Positions 50,006 through 60,361 of a DNA stretch of 64,000 nucleotides are shown one piece after another (position 1 is the first letter of the stretch; each line of letters opens with the position of its first letter). Under the pieces are notes generated by a model that ran no database searches, was not told the DNA's origin, and worked only from the letters and a program-made list of their open reading frames with translations. Location of the stretch: contig CAVXOL010000011.1 in NCBI GenBank assembly GCA_963763325.1, positions 186,001-250,000 of the forward strand, read 5' to 3'. Position numbers and translations under genes: made by a program. This DNA comes from JBBECJ01 sp963763325 (GTDB lineage: Bacteria; Chloroflexota; Chloroflexia; Thermomicrobiales; CFX8).

Positions 50006-51652
50006 TTGGCACTACGAGATCTTTGGTACGAGAACACGATCATCTACTGCCTCGACATCGAAACGTTCATGGATTCCGACGGCGATGGAGTCGGCGATTT
50101 CAAGGGTGCTACTCGTCGTCTTGACTACCTCTGGGGGCTTGGTATCACCTGTATCTGGCTGATGCCGTTCTTCCCGACGCCAGGCCGTGACGATGGATAC
50201 GATGTCGCTGACTTCTGTAACGTCGATCCTCGACTCGGCACGCTTGCGGACTTTGTTGAGTTCGTTCAGGAGGCGCAGGAGCGCGGGATGCGGGTCATCA
50301 TTGACCTCGTCTTCAATCACACATCCGACCAGCACCCGTGGTTTCAGGCGGCCCGCAGCGACCCGGATTCTCCGTATCGCGACTACTACGTCTGGCGCGA
50401 AGACGATCCCGGCGACACGAGCGATCAGGTCGTCTTCCCAGGCGTCCAGAAAGGCATCTGGACCTTCGACAAGCAGGCCAGGGCATGGTATCTGCACCAC
50501 TTCTACGATTTCCAGCCCGACTTGAACATGACGAACCCGGCAGTGCGGCTGGAGTTACGGCGCGCGATGGCACTGTGGCTGCAACTCGGTGTCGCCGGCT
50601 TTCGCGTCGATGCCGCGCCGTTCATCATCAACATGGAGGGTGTCGATCGTCCCAACGATGTCACCGACCCGCACCAGTATCTAATCGAACTGCGTGACGC
50701 CCTCCAGAATCAGCGCGGCGACGCGGTCTTCCTTGCTGAAGTCGATGAGGGCCCAACCGTTATTGCCGAGTACTTTGGTGGAGGGAATGAGTTTCAGCTC
50801 CTCTTTAACTTCCTCGTCAATCGGGACTACTTTCTGGCGTTGGCCATCGAGCGCGCCGATCCTCTCTCGACCGCGCTACGTGACCTTCCTGCAATCCCGC
50901 GTCAGGGGCAGTGGGTCAACTTTGCCCGGCATCATGACGAGCTCAACCTCAGCCGGCTGATGGAGCGCGAGAAACAGGAGGTGTTCCGAGCGTTCGGGCC
51001 TGAGGAGCACATGCAGATCTATGAGCGTGGTTTGCGCCGGAGAATGGCACCGATGCTGGGCGGTGACCGGCGCCGTCTTGAGATGGCGTACAGCCTGCTC
51101 TTCTCGCTCCCCGGCACACCGATGCTCTTCTACGGTGAGGAGATCGGTATGGGTGAGAATCTCGATCTGCCGGAGCGCTTAGCGGTCCGCACGCCGATGC
51201 AGTGGTCGGAAGGGCCTAACGCTGGCTTCTCGGACGCACCAGAGGGCAAGATCGTCCGGCCGCCGACGACTGACCGCATGTTTAATTACAAGAAGGTGAA
51301 CGTCACCCATCAGCGCCGTGACCCCGGCTCACTGTTGAACTGGATGGCGTCGCTCATCCGCGCCCGGAAGGAATCGCCAGAGTTCGGGTGGGGATCGATG
51401 ACCGAGCTGAAGACCGACGCACCCACTGTCTTCGCTCACTGCTCGACCTGGGACGACGGCGGCATCGCCGTCGCTATCCACAACCTTTCCCACGAACCTT
51501 GTGATGTCGTGCTCGACCTTGGCGCCTGGGAGCGCGAGCAGCTCGTCGACTTGTTCGGGGATCGTCAGTATGAGCCGCTGAGTGCAAGAAACGCGACGAT
51601 GACGATGGAGGGGTACGGCTACCGCTGGCTGCGAGTCGGCGAATTGCGCTGA
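50006..51652 (+). CDS. GH13 alpha-amylase family protein, trehalose-synthase-like
   Basis: A 548-residue GH13 enzyme closest to trehalose synthase (maltose glucosylmutase): Trp-Tyr-Glu-Asn-Thr-Ile-Ile-Tyr, Asp-Ser-Asp-Gly-Asp-Gly-Val-Gly-Asp-Phe, Phe-Asn-His-Thr-Ser-Asp-Gln-His-Pro-Trp-Phe, nucleophile Gly-Phe-Arg-Val-Asp, acid Phe-Leu-Ala-Glu-Val-Asp and Arg-His-His-Asp-Glu-Leu. The C-terminal Arg-Thr-Pro-Met-Gln-Trp-Ser is also TreS-like. The sequence departs from canonical TreS in places (Cys-Leu-Asp-Ile-Glu-Thr-Phe near residue 15), so another maltose-active specificity is possible. TTG 50006 follows AAGGGAT. No maltokinase domain is fused. Confidence 0.88.
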   Translation: MALRDLWYENTIIYCLDIETFMDSDGDGVGDFKGATRRLDYLWGLGITCIWLMPFFPTPGRDDGYDVADFCNVDPRLGTLADFVEFVQEAQERGMRVIIDLVFNHTSDQHPWFQAARSDPDSPYRDYYVWREDDPGDTSDQVVFPGVQKGIWTFDKQARAWYLHHFYDFQPDLNMTNPAVRLELRRAMALWLQLGVAGFRVDAAPFIINMEGVDRPNDVTDPHQYLIELRDALQNQRGDAVFLAEVDEGPTVIAEYFGGGNEFQLLFNFLVNRDYFLALAIERADPLSTALRDLPAIPRQGQWVNFARHHDELNLSRLMEREKQEVFRAFGPEEHMQIYERGLRRRMAPMLGGDRRRLEMAYSLLFSLPGTPMLFYGEEIGMGENLDLPERLAVRTPMQWSEGPNAGFSDAPEGKIVRPPTTDRMFNYKKVNVTHQRRDPGSLLNWMASLIRARKESPEFGWGSMTELKTDAPTVFAHCSTWDDGGIAVAIHNLSHEPCDVVLDLGAWEREQLVDLFGDRQYEPLSARNATMTMEGYGYRWLRVGELR

Positions 51653-51665
51653 TTGGACAACGCAG

Positions 51666-51691
51666 CGAGGCGAGCATCGTTGCTCGCCTCG
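51666..51691. terminator. 10-bp hairpin after the TreS-like gene
   Basis: CGAGGCGAGC at 51666-51675 pairs with its complement at 51682-51691 around a six-base loop, 14 bases after the stop codon. No T run follows, so termination strength is uncertain. Confidence 0.65.
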
Positions 51692-51725
51692 TCACTCGTG
51701 TGTCGTACAGTGTCCAGCCATTGGG

Positions 51726-51824
51726 CTACTTCTTGAAGAGGGAGACCCAGTTGCGGCTCCCGCGCAGGCGCGCGAGCTCCTGCTGGTTGTACTCGATCGA
51801 CTTCATTGCCGTGTACGGATCCAT
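51726..51824 (-). CDS. Possible 32-residue protein
   Basis: A short minus-strand frame starting ATG 51824 (Met-Asp-Pro-Tyr-Thr-Ala-Met-Lys-Ser-Ile-Glu-Tyr-Asn-Gln-Gln-Glu-Leu) and ending Phe-Lys-Lys. It is amphipathic and reminiscent of tiny actinobacterial proteins with a helical body. The ribosome binding site is weak and the frame can be extended to 51917, so it is a candidate only. Confidence 0.3.
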   Translation of the reverse strand: MDPYTAMKSIEYNQQELARLRGSRNWVSLFKK

Positions 51825-52250
51825 CGCTGATCCCGCCTTTCTGGGTGTTCCAGCGTCGCTGCCATCTGTCGGTACGCTTCGTTGCATTCGATCGACATCG
51901 TTGTCGATCACCGACATTCATATCGTATGCGCTGCGCGGTAAACCGTCATCGGCGAAGAGGCGTGCTTTGATCCTGACCTTCCGGACAGTATTGCCGTCC
52001 GCCGTTGCGCTGAGGCTGTGATGCTTCTGTGATACAGAATAGCCTGCAAAACATGCGCGGGTTGCTACGATGATTCCATCACGATCGAGGTATCAATGAT
52101 GGAGGTCCAGAGGCTCCCGCCGGTCGCCGTAGAGCGGTGTCCGCTCGTGATGCCCGCGCCTGGTCCTGTGAACGTGAGCGCCGTGCGCGCACGTCGGCCA
52201 GAAGCGCGGTATCATACGCGCCTGAAGCACTGACTGCCGCAAGGAAATGC

Positions 52251-55200
52251 ATGCATATGAGCAATGCTCAATTCCCCCGCCCGATTGATCCGGATGGTCA
52301 GCGCAAGATCGCCCCGACCGACATCTCCCAGTTCATCCGCCTCGAACAGTGTGAACGCTACCTGCGGCTACGCCTCCACGAGCGCGCATTCGGCCAGCGT
52401 TTCATGCGCGACTACGACGTGACTCCACAGTCGATTCCGGTTCTGCTGACGCGCTCTGGCTCTGACTTCGAAGTGCGTACGGAGGAAGTCGTCGGCACCC
52501 ACTTTCCGATCGAGAATTTCGCCGAATTGGTTCATGAATCAGGTTCGCGGCAGGCCGACAACGAACGCCTCGTCGCGGCGTCCCGCGACCTCGCATCAGG
52601 AGCGGTCAAGGTCGTCTTCCAGCCACGGCTTGAGGTCGAATTGGACGGCTGGCTGATCCGCGGTGATGTCGACATCCTCCGGCTCGAGCGCGATGACGCT
52701 GGGCGACTCTCGGTCTTGATTGCCGATATGAAGAGCTCGCGCTCAGCCAAGGTTGAGCATCGCGTTCAGGTCGCGTTTTACCATGCGATGCTGGCGAAGT
52801 TGCTGGCTGAGAGTGGTGTTGCCTGTGACACGATCCAGATGGCGATCCTCTATCGCGGCCCGTCGGAAGCAGACGATGCCTCGCTCGACGACAAGGAACG
52901 GCAGAAGCGCGTAGAGCAGCGAGCAGAGGCTTTGGCGCTGTTCGGCGTAACAGACGCGCTCCTTGAGATCGTCAAAGATCCTGAGCATTACTTGCGCGCT
53001 GTGGAGGATCTGGTGACTGGCCAGGAGTCGCGAGCAGTCCGAGTCGCGGAACTGCCGTTCGATCAGGTGCCGTATCACCTGAGCTACAAGTGCGACGGCT
53101 GCATCTACTCCGAGTTCTGCATGAAATGGACGGCTGAGCGAGATGACCTCTCACTGATCCCGCACCTGACGGTCCAGCAGAAGAACTCGTTGCGCCGGGC
53201 AGGTGTTACAACGACCAGTGAACTGGCAGCGATCAAGCAGCCGATGCCGGGAGAACCGGCGAAGATCACGCCGGCGCCAGGAAATGAGGCGCGAGCGCGG
53301 ACGCTGGCCGCGACCTGGCCGGTCGGGCCGAGGCTGGACGAACTGATCCATCGCGCACATCGCTACCGCAAGTACGTCAAGGAGCCGGTCGACGCGATCA
53401 ACTACATCCCGAGCAAGGGCTACGGTTCGCTGCCGTACACCGATGCGAACCAGAATCCGAATCTCGTCCGTGTCTACATTGATGCCCAGAACGACTACCT
53501 GCACGATCGCGTCTATCTTCTCGGCGCGCTGATCGTGCGGTTCAGCGAAGGCGGGGTCGAGTCGCCCGAGCGGCGACGGACGGTTGTGTCGATGACTGAC
53601 GGCCCGCCTGCACAATCGAAGCCGAGGAGCGACTGCTCGTCGAGTGGATTCAGGGTGTGATGACGGGCTTGGCCGAGGTAGCGGCACCGGACGAAGAAGG
53701 CTTGCCGAAGGCGCCGATCCACCTGATCTTCTATGACAAGCTCCAACAGACGATGTTGCTTGATGCCCTTTCGCGCCACTTCGCCAGCATCGTCGAGGCG
53801 ACGCCGCTGTTCGATTTCATTACCCAACTCGCCGCGTTCGACTCGCCGGTGGCGACCTTCCTCGAAGATGAGATCCGCGAGTTGAAGAATTACCCGATGG
53901 TCTGCCAGTCATTGCAGGCGGTCGCGCATATCTGCGGTTCAACTGGAACGAGCCAGAGGCATACCGGCGGCTCTTCCGCGTCCGGATGTTCGATTTCTGG
54001 GGCAAGCTGGAGCGTGAGGACGGCGACTGCCTGGTACACCACCGATCACGATTCAACAGCTTCATCCCACTGGAATATGCCTATGCCGCCTGGGGCGAAC
54101 TGGAAGAATCTGAGGAGGCCAATCCGGAGGAATATCGCCGCTTCCGTGGCGTTGACGTGTCACTGATTCAGGGGTTCCAGCAGCCGACGGCTGGAGGCGC
54201 TGGAGCATGTTGCTCGAGACTTCAAGGGAAACAAGCAGACGGTCAAGAGTGCATTCGAGATTCCCAGCCTGGCCGAATTCGAGGACCGCTCGCGTGAGAT
54301 GGCGAATGCGCTCCTCGAGTTTCTGACGATCGAGCGCCATACCAACTTGCGTCCTGGAAGACAGCGCGCCTCGCTCCGCCGGAGCGTCGAGCGCTGGCTG
54401 GCGAAACGCTGCTCGTCCGCTACGTCGAAGCTGACCAGGAGCCAGGTACTGCCGCGTTGAATCGTGAGAACCAGCGGCGGATGGAGCTGCGTGAGCGATA
54501 TCGTACGGAGTACGGGAGAAGAACCCGGAAGCCAGGCAAGTCAGGTTGCCGAAAGAACAGCGGCAGGAGTCAGACTGGGACCAGGACGGGATGGAGTTCT
54601 GGCTGCGGATCGAAACGGCAGAGTGTTGACTGCGATCTCGAAGAGATTCTCAGCCTGACGACATTTCGCGATGGCACAGCCGTCATCATGTTCCCGCGCT
54701 GGGCGGTCGATTCGCGACTGCCGCTCGATAGAGCGGTACTGAGTTCACGCCGACCCCGAAACAGCTCCTCTACGGGATGCCGGTGCCACCTGAGGAATGG
54801 TGGTCGATCGACCAGCCGGCGGCAGGGCCCGTTCGGCGAAGATCCGGTCAACATCGATGGAAAGCGCTTCGCCGGTCAGCCGGCTATGTCTTTCCGACGA
54901 TGGACTCCAACGACGCTCCGTTGGAACCGGATCAATCTACACGTTGGACAGCGACCCAGGAGACTGGTACGGATCGCACTGTGCTGAGGCGGTCAAGGGA
55001 TTGATCTCTGGTGGCGTCAACACACTCTTCGACTGGCTCAGTCGATACTGAGGCTCTGGCTGATATGCGCCATGACTGGCCTGATGCCGCCGCAACGGGG
55101 CAACGCCGATTTCTGGCCGGACTGGACGCGCTGACGCTGCTGGCGTACTGCACGACTTCGAGCCAGGCAAGCGCGACTACATCGCGGGACATGGTGATGC

Positions 55201-56645
55201 ACCGATCCTGCTCGTCCAAGGGCCGCCGGGAACCGGAAAAAGTTACTCGACCGCCTTCGCGCTCTTCGCTCGCATCCAGGCAGCGATGGCAGCGGGGATC
55301 CCGTTCCGTGCCTTCCTGACCTGCAAGACGCACGCTGCGACCGATGTCCTGCTCGACAACGTCCGGACGGTCCAGCAGCTGGTTTCCGACTGGTTTGTCG
55401 AGCAGCCTGAGATTGCCGAGAGGTACTTTGACCGCAGGTTGACGAGCGTGCCGCTTTTTCGCGTTCGCCCTCGTGGTGAAGTCGCCTTCCCGATCGTTGC
55501 GCTGGCCGCCGACCGCGACAAAGAGAAGGGCAAGCCAACCGCGATCGACCAGATCATGGAGCAGCAATGGGCTGTCGTTGCAGCGGCTCCGGCCGGGACA
55601 CGCGGCGCGATTAAGGACAAGTGGGGCAAGGAGCTGTTCGGCCACGAGATCGCCGACTGCCTGATCCTCGACGAGGCGTCGCAGATGAACCTGCCCGAGG
55701 CGATCCTGGCTGCGCTGCCGCTGAAGCAGGATGGCCGGCTGATTGTTGTCGGCGACCACCGCCAGATGCCACCGATCGTCAAGCACAGTTGGTCGAATGA
55801 GCCGCGCCGGACGTTCCAGGAATATCGCTCGTACGAATCGCTCTTCGAGACGCTCCTGCCGCTTGACCTTCCGATCATCCGCTTCGAAGAGAGCTTCCGG
55901 CTGCACGCCGATATGGCTGAGTTCCTGCGGCGTGAGGTGTACGAGCAGGACTCGATTCCGTTTCACTCGAAGCGGACGACGACGCTCGGGTCTGATTCCG
56001 CATGATGACCCATTCGTCGCAGCCGTCCTCGATCCAGACTATCCGTTGATCGTCATCGTCCACGACGAGGCCGGCTCTCAACTTCAGAACGCGGTCGAGC
56101 GGGAATTGATCACGCCGGTCCTGAAGGTGCTCGCGACGGTCCCAGTGATGAAGGGTCGCGACGGTCTGCCACGCAACGGTCTCGATCCCTACGAAGGGCT
56201 TGGCGTCGTCGTTCCGCACCGCGCGCAACGCGCAGCGTTTATCGAGAACGTTCCGGAGGTCGTCCACTACGACACATCGACCGGTGCGATTCTCAAGAGT
56301 GCCGTCGATACCGTAGAGCGTTTTCAGGGCGACGAGCGGATCGCGATGATCTACACCGCAACTGAGAGCGACCCTCAGTATCTGGTTGCTGCCAGTAAGT
56401 TCCTGATGGACCCACGCCGGCTGACGGTCGCCCTCAGTCGCGCCAAGTCAAAGATGATCGTCGTCGCCTCACGTTCGGTCTTCGGCATCTTCAGCGCCGA
56501 CGAGGAGACGTTCGTCAATGCTCAGCTCTGGAAGAACCTGCTGCATGAGACTTGCATCATCCCACTCTGGAGCGGAACCCGAGACGCGGACGGTACAACG
56601 GTCGCCGTCCAGGTCTGGGGAAATCGGACCGGCTCGCTACCCTGA
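52251..56645 (+). pseudogene. TM0106-type Fe-S RecB-like nuclease fused to UPF1/Dna2-like helicase, with about ten frame breaks
   Basis: A ~1450-residue Dna2-like nuclease-helicase is encoded but not in one frame. The first 450 residues are intact from ATG 52251 (AAGGA five bases upstream). They give a RecB-like nuclease with Gly-Asp-Val-Asp and Ile-Ala-Asp-Met-Lys-Ser, and four cysteines (Glu-Gln-Cys-Glu near the start; Cys-Asp-Gly-Cys-Ile-Tyr-Ser-Glu-Phe-Cys later) like the iron-sulfur staple of Dna2/AddB/Cas4. An RNase-H-like segment (Asp-Ala-Gln-Asn-Asp-Tyr) follows. After 53,590 the frame changes about every 100-250 bases. From about 55,150 an intact helicase piece has Walker A Gly-Pro-Pro-Gly-Thr-Gly-Lys-Ser and Leu-Ile-Leu-Asp-Glu-Ala-Ser-Gln. 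The last piece (from about 55,995) ends Thr-Val-Ala-Leu-Ser-Arg-Ala-Lys. Confidence 0.8.
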
Positions 56646-56675
56646 TGATCGTATTGCGAGTCGGATTGTCGATGA

Positions 56676-57386
56676 TCATTCAGGGTCAAGGCTGGCCGCA
56701 TGACAGACATACGTGAGCAGGCCGTCGCCGTCGTTCGCAATCTTGCGGGTGACGCCGGGCGGATAGCAGAGCGCCGATCCTGCTGAGAGCCGTACCCGTT
56801 CCTCACCCCAGTGGGCGACGCCCTGACCTGCCAGGACGTAGATCGACTCCTCGATGTCCGGGTGTGTGTGCAACTGCGTCTCCCCGCCGGGCAGCAGGAT
56901 AAGCATTTCAACGGGATCATGGGTGCGTTGCGAGCGTCGAAGCGGGATCAGGTGAATCCTCAGGTGCAACCCTTCCTCGTGGCGAGGGGTCTCGTAGACG
57001 TAGACGGTGTTCTGACCCGACCCTGGCGCGGGGGCGTCGGAACCGTGGACGGCCGTCCAGGTGAGCAGACCGTCGCGTAGGTCCGGGACAGGGACATTAC
57101 TGACGCGGAACACGGCGGCATGCAGCGGTCTCGAACCGGTATTCCAGATAGAGATCGGAATCATCGGTGTTGTCCAGAGTGCAGTCGTCTGCCGGATGTC
57201 GTACTGGTCTCCGGGATATACATCCAGCATCCCGCGTCCATCAGTGAAGACATAGAGTCGCTCTTCGGGATACCGCATCTGGTCGATTCGCTCGCCAACC
57301 GCCAACTCGATCTCATCGAGCGTCGTGAACTGGCTGATCGCAAACTGGTTGCTGTCTGTCGGGCTGAATAAGGTCCGCGTGAGCAT
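56676..57386 (-). CDS. Bicupin protein
   Basis: A 236-residue protein with two cupin barrels. The N-terminal one (about 30-110) lacks the usual metal-binding histidines. The C-terminal one (about 150-230) has Gln-Leu-His-Thr-His-Pro-Asp-Ile-Glu-Glu-Ser-Ile-Tyr-Val-Leu-Ala-Gly-Gln-Gly, supplying the His-His-Glu metal set. ATG 57386 follows GGGGAG. No enzyme or ligand is predictable. It is convergent with the nuclease-helicase gene. Confidence 0.82.
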   Translation of the reverse strand: MLTRTLFSPTDSNQFAISQFTTLDEIELAVGERIDQMRYPEERLYVFTDGRGMLDVYPGDQYDIRQTTALWTTPMIPISIWNTGSRPLHAAVFRVSNVPVPDLRDGLLTWTAVHGSDAPAPGSGQNTVYVYETPRHEEGLHLRIHLIPLRRSQRTHDPVEMLILLPGGETQLHTHPDIEESIYVLAGQGVAHWGEERVRLSAGSALCYPPGVTRKIANDGDGLLTYVCHAASLDPE

Positions 57387-57514
57387 GATGAAATCTCCCC
57401 AACAACGCGTACTCTTGCCGCATCGGTCCAATTCGAGTCTTCGTTGACGAGTATCGACGGTGGCTGCGAACCCGGCAAGCGCAGCTCGGCGCGCCGCTGC
57501 TGGCTGAATCGTCG

Positions 57515-58450
57515 CTAGGTCGCCTCGAATTCACCATCCAGGGCAGTTCGGATCACGCGCCTGAAGTACGTTTCGGCGCTGCCGATGTGTTTGAGAATGC
57601 GGCGGATTGGCCACTCGCCGTCGCCTGGGTCACGGTCGAGGATGTCGTCGGGAGCGCCGATCAGGAGGCCTTCGAGGATGCCGCTTTGGCGCCAGCAGAG
57701 GCCGAGCAGCCTGGCCGCTTCTGACTGCGGCGTTCCGCGCTGGATGCGCCATTTGTAGATCTGATCGGTATGCTCGCGCTCGTGGTGAGCGAAGCGCATC
57801 AACAGGAATCGGACGTCGATATCGATCCCTTCCCAACGTGACGGCGCTCGGAGTTCGGCGTCTGTCAGGTTGACGAGCAACGCCAGTGCCTCGTCGCGTA
57901 CCTGGTCGTGGTCGCGGAGTAACTGGTCGATCGATGCGCCGGGACGCTCGATCTGCAACTCGTCGTTGGGGAGGTCGCCGTGTGGCTCGCCAGCGTGGAA
58001 CTTTGCGATGGCGTGCTGAGCGTCCATCGTGTAGTACCGCTCGACGACGATCAGGTGTTCGAGAATCTGGCGCAGTGACCACTCGCCGTCTGGAATCCCC
58101 GTTCGGTCGTCCAGATCGTCATCGGTCAGCCCGACAAGCGCAGCGTGGAGGTCTCCGTGCGCGCGCTGGCTGGCGGCCCAGATGAGATGCGCCTGCGTCC
58201 TCCCGACACCGAACCGGCTCCGGAGGATGCCCTCGATCTGAAGCGCGTGCTCTTCGAGATGGTCAGGCCGACGCAGAAACAGCCAGCCGACACCGGCCCC
58301 GGTCGTCTTTCCATCGCCGCCGGTCATGATTGTTTCAAACGTGAAGCCGGTGGCGCTGTTCATCTGCTCTTCGGTGACGTGCATCAGTTCCGCATCGTGC
58401 TTGCGCCGTTTCTTCCGCATCTCGGCCAGTATTGCTCGTACTTCGGACAC
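57515..58450 (-). CDS. DinB/YfiT-like four-helix-bundle protein
   Basis: A 311-residue protein of the DinB superfamily. An N-terminal helical segment precedes a complete DinB bundle with the metal-ligand histidines in Ile-Leu-Glu-His-Leu-Ile and Phe-Ala-His-His-Glu-Arg-Glu-His-Thr. A partial third motif follows (Glu-Trp-Pro-Ile-Arg-Arg-Ile-Leu-Lys-His-Ile), suggesting a second, degenerate bundle. GTG 58450 has a GGGAGGAAA site. DinB members act as thiol transferases or damage-induced metalloproteins; the role here is unknown. It lies 128 bp upstream of the bicupin on the same strand. Confidence 0.82.
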   Translation of the reverse strand: MSEVRAILAEMRKKRRKHDAELMHVTEEQMNSATGFTFETIMTGGDGKTTGAGVGWLFLRRPDHLEEHALQIEGILRSRFGVGRTQAHLIWAASQRAHGDLHAALVGLTDDDLDDRTGIPDGEWSLRQILEHLIVVERYYTMDAQHAIAKFHAGEPHGDLPNDELQIERPGASIDQLLRDHDQVRDEALALLVNLTDAELRAPSRWEGIDIDVRFLLMRFAHHEREHTDQIYKWRIQRGTPQSEAARLLGLCWRQSGILEGLLIGAPDDILDRDPGDGEWPIRRILKHIGSAETYFRRVIRTALDGEFEAT

Positions 58451-58612
58451 AGGCTTTCCTCCCTGACACTGCCAGCCACGTGATTAGACCGGATGTTCGC
58501 ATCGTACGTTCATCCGTCACGGTCGTCAACATCGGTCGTGCCGCTCTTCACGGAACTGGATAGCTGATGGACAATGCCGGCAACTGGAATGTGAAACGGA
58601 GGAGGGTTGCGG

Positions 58613-60245
58613 ATGGCAAGTGGGGATGTGATCTTCGTCAACGGGTTGGTGCGGACACTCGATCCGGCGAACCCGACTGCAGGAGCGGTGCTGGTCCGCG
58701 ATGGGCGAGTTGTGCTGGTCGGCGAGCAGGCCGAGGTGCGTCGTCAGGCAAGCGGCGCGCGGGAGGTTGACCTTGGTGGCGCGACGGTGCTACCGGGCTT
58801 CGTCGAGAGCCACAACCACTTCCTGTTCGCCGGGCCAAGCGTTCACGCAGGTGGACGTGCGCGGGGACAAGGTCGGCTCGATCGCTGACCTGCAACGGCT
58901 ATTGCGCCAGCGCGCGCTGGAGACGGAACCGGGCAGGAGTGGGTGCTCGGGCGCGGCTACGACCAGACGCTGCTGGAGGAGGACCGGCACCCGACGCGCC
59001 CGATCTGGACGAGGTCGCGCCGCGACACCCGGCGGTGATCTTCCACATCTCCTACCACGCGCTGGTTGCCAACAGCGGAAGCGCTGCGACTGGCCGGCCT
59101 GGACCGCAACACGCCGGACGAGCCGGGCGGCGAGATCTATCGTGACGAGCATGGTGAACCGACCGGGGTGCTTCACCGAGGACGCGATGCGGCATCATCC
59201 AGAAGCACATACCGAGCATGGACGCGACGGGATGCGCACCGCGCCTGCACGCCGCGCGCGACCAGTTCCTGCCGACCGGCGTCTCGGCGGTGCACGACGC
59301 GTTCATCGGGACGCGCGAGGAGAGTCGACGCCTACGCCGCGGCGATCGCGGCCGGGGAACTGCCGATCCGGGCCTACCTGATGATCGCGCCGGAGCTCTA
59401 CGACGGCGCGCTGGAAGGGCAGTCCGGCGACCTGGGCCGCTCCTATGGGCTGCCGGAAGGCAGACTGGTGGCCGGGCCGGTGAAGCTGTTGCAGGACGGC
59501 GCGATCCAGGCGTACACCGCCGCGCTGACCCAGCCGTATCATCGACGCGCCAGATGTGCTATGGCGTCAAGATCTACGATCCGGCTGACCTGGCCCAGAT
59601 CGTCGTGCGGCACCACGCGCTGGGCCGGCAGATCGCGATCCACGGCAACGGCGACGAGCGCGATCGACGACATCCTCGACGCCTACGAGGCGGCGCTGAG
59701 CTGCCCACCCACGCACCGACCACCGCCACCGGATCGAGCACTGCCAGACGGCGCGACAGGACCAGCTCGAGCGCATGGCGCGGCTTGGCGTCGTCTCCAG
59801 CGTCTTCGCCAATCATCTCTGGTACTTCGGTGATCGGCACATGTCGCGCTTCCTCGGGCCCGGAGCGGGCCTACGCGGATGGAGCCGTTGGCGATCATGA
59901 CGGCGCTCGGCATTCGCTGGGGGTTGCACTCCGACTGCCCAGTCACGGAGGTCAATCCGCTGCTGGGAATCTGGCTGGCGGTCAACCGGCGGACCTCCGG
60001 CGGGCAATCGATCGGCGAGAGCGAGCGAGGTCAGCGTCGAGCAGGCGCTGCGCGGCTTCGGCCCGGATGCCGCGCTTCCTGGGCTTCCAGGAGGCAACGA
60101 CACGGAGCGATCGCGCCTGGCTAGTATCGCCGACATCGGTCGTGTCGGGTGACCTGTCGCCGACCCTGAGGGGATCAAGGACCTGCGTGTTCAGGCCACG
60201 GTCATCGGTGGTGAGATTGTCCATGAGGCGCCGATCGCGGATTGA
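58613..60245 (+). pseudogene. YtcJ-type amidohydrolase gene with ten or more frame breaks
   Basis: From ATG 58613 (GGAGGAGG site) the protein begins as an amidohydrolase-3/YtcJ-like metal hydrolase: Asp-Val-Ile-Phe-Val-Asn-Gly...Leu-Pro-Gly-Phe-Val-Glu-Ser-His-Asn-His, the metal-binding HxH. After about 58,840 the frame changes roughly every 60-200 bases, yet pieces in the other frames remain recognisable in order: Gly-Gln-Glu-Trp-Val-Leu-Gly-Arg-Gly-Tyr-Asp, Ala-Val-Ile-Phe-His-Ile-Ser-Tyr-His-Ala, and Gly-Pro-Val-Lys-Leu-Leu-Gln-Asp-Gly-Ala-Ile. The end, Ala-Thr-Val-Ile-Gly-Gly-Glu-Ile-Val, stops at 60245. Single-base gains and losses are mixed, as in uncorrected reads. Substrate unknown. 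Confidence 0.8.
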
Positions 60246-60361
60246 GGTGGCCGCTGGCGGTACAATCTCGTGCAGTAATGATCCAGTATTTTCGCGGCTG
60301 ACCGGGACGGATGCTCCGGGGCCGGTGGTTCACACTGTGGAACCAATTGAAGGGGCAGCGT

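Larger units (their letters stand above)
51653..52250. other. Intergenic region with hairpin and a possible tiny gene
   Basis: About 600 bases separate the TreS-like gene from the nuclease-helicase. The only features supported are the hairpin at 51666-51691 and a possible 32-residue reading frame on the minus strand at 51726-51824. The sequence from 51830 to 52230 shows no coding signal on either strand that I trust. Confidence 0.4.

Noticed and set aside
58835..60245. Programmed frameshifting in the amidohydrolase gene
   Set aside because: Too many shifts in both directions and no slippery heptamers or stimulatory structures at the break points.
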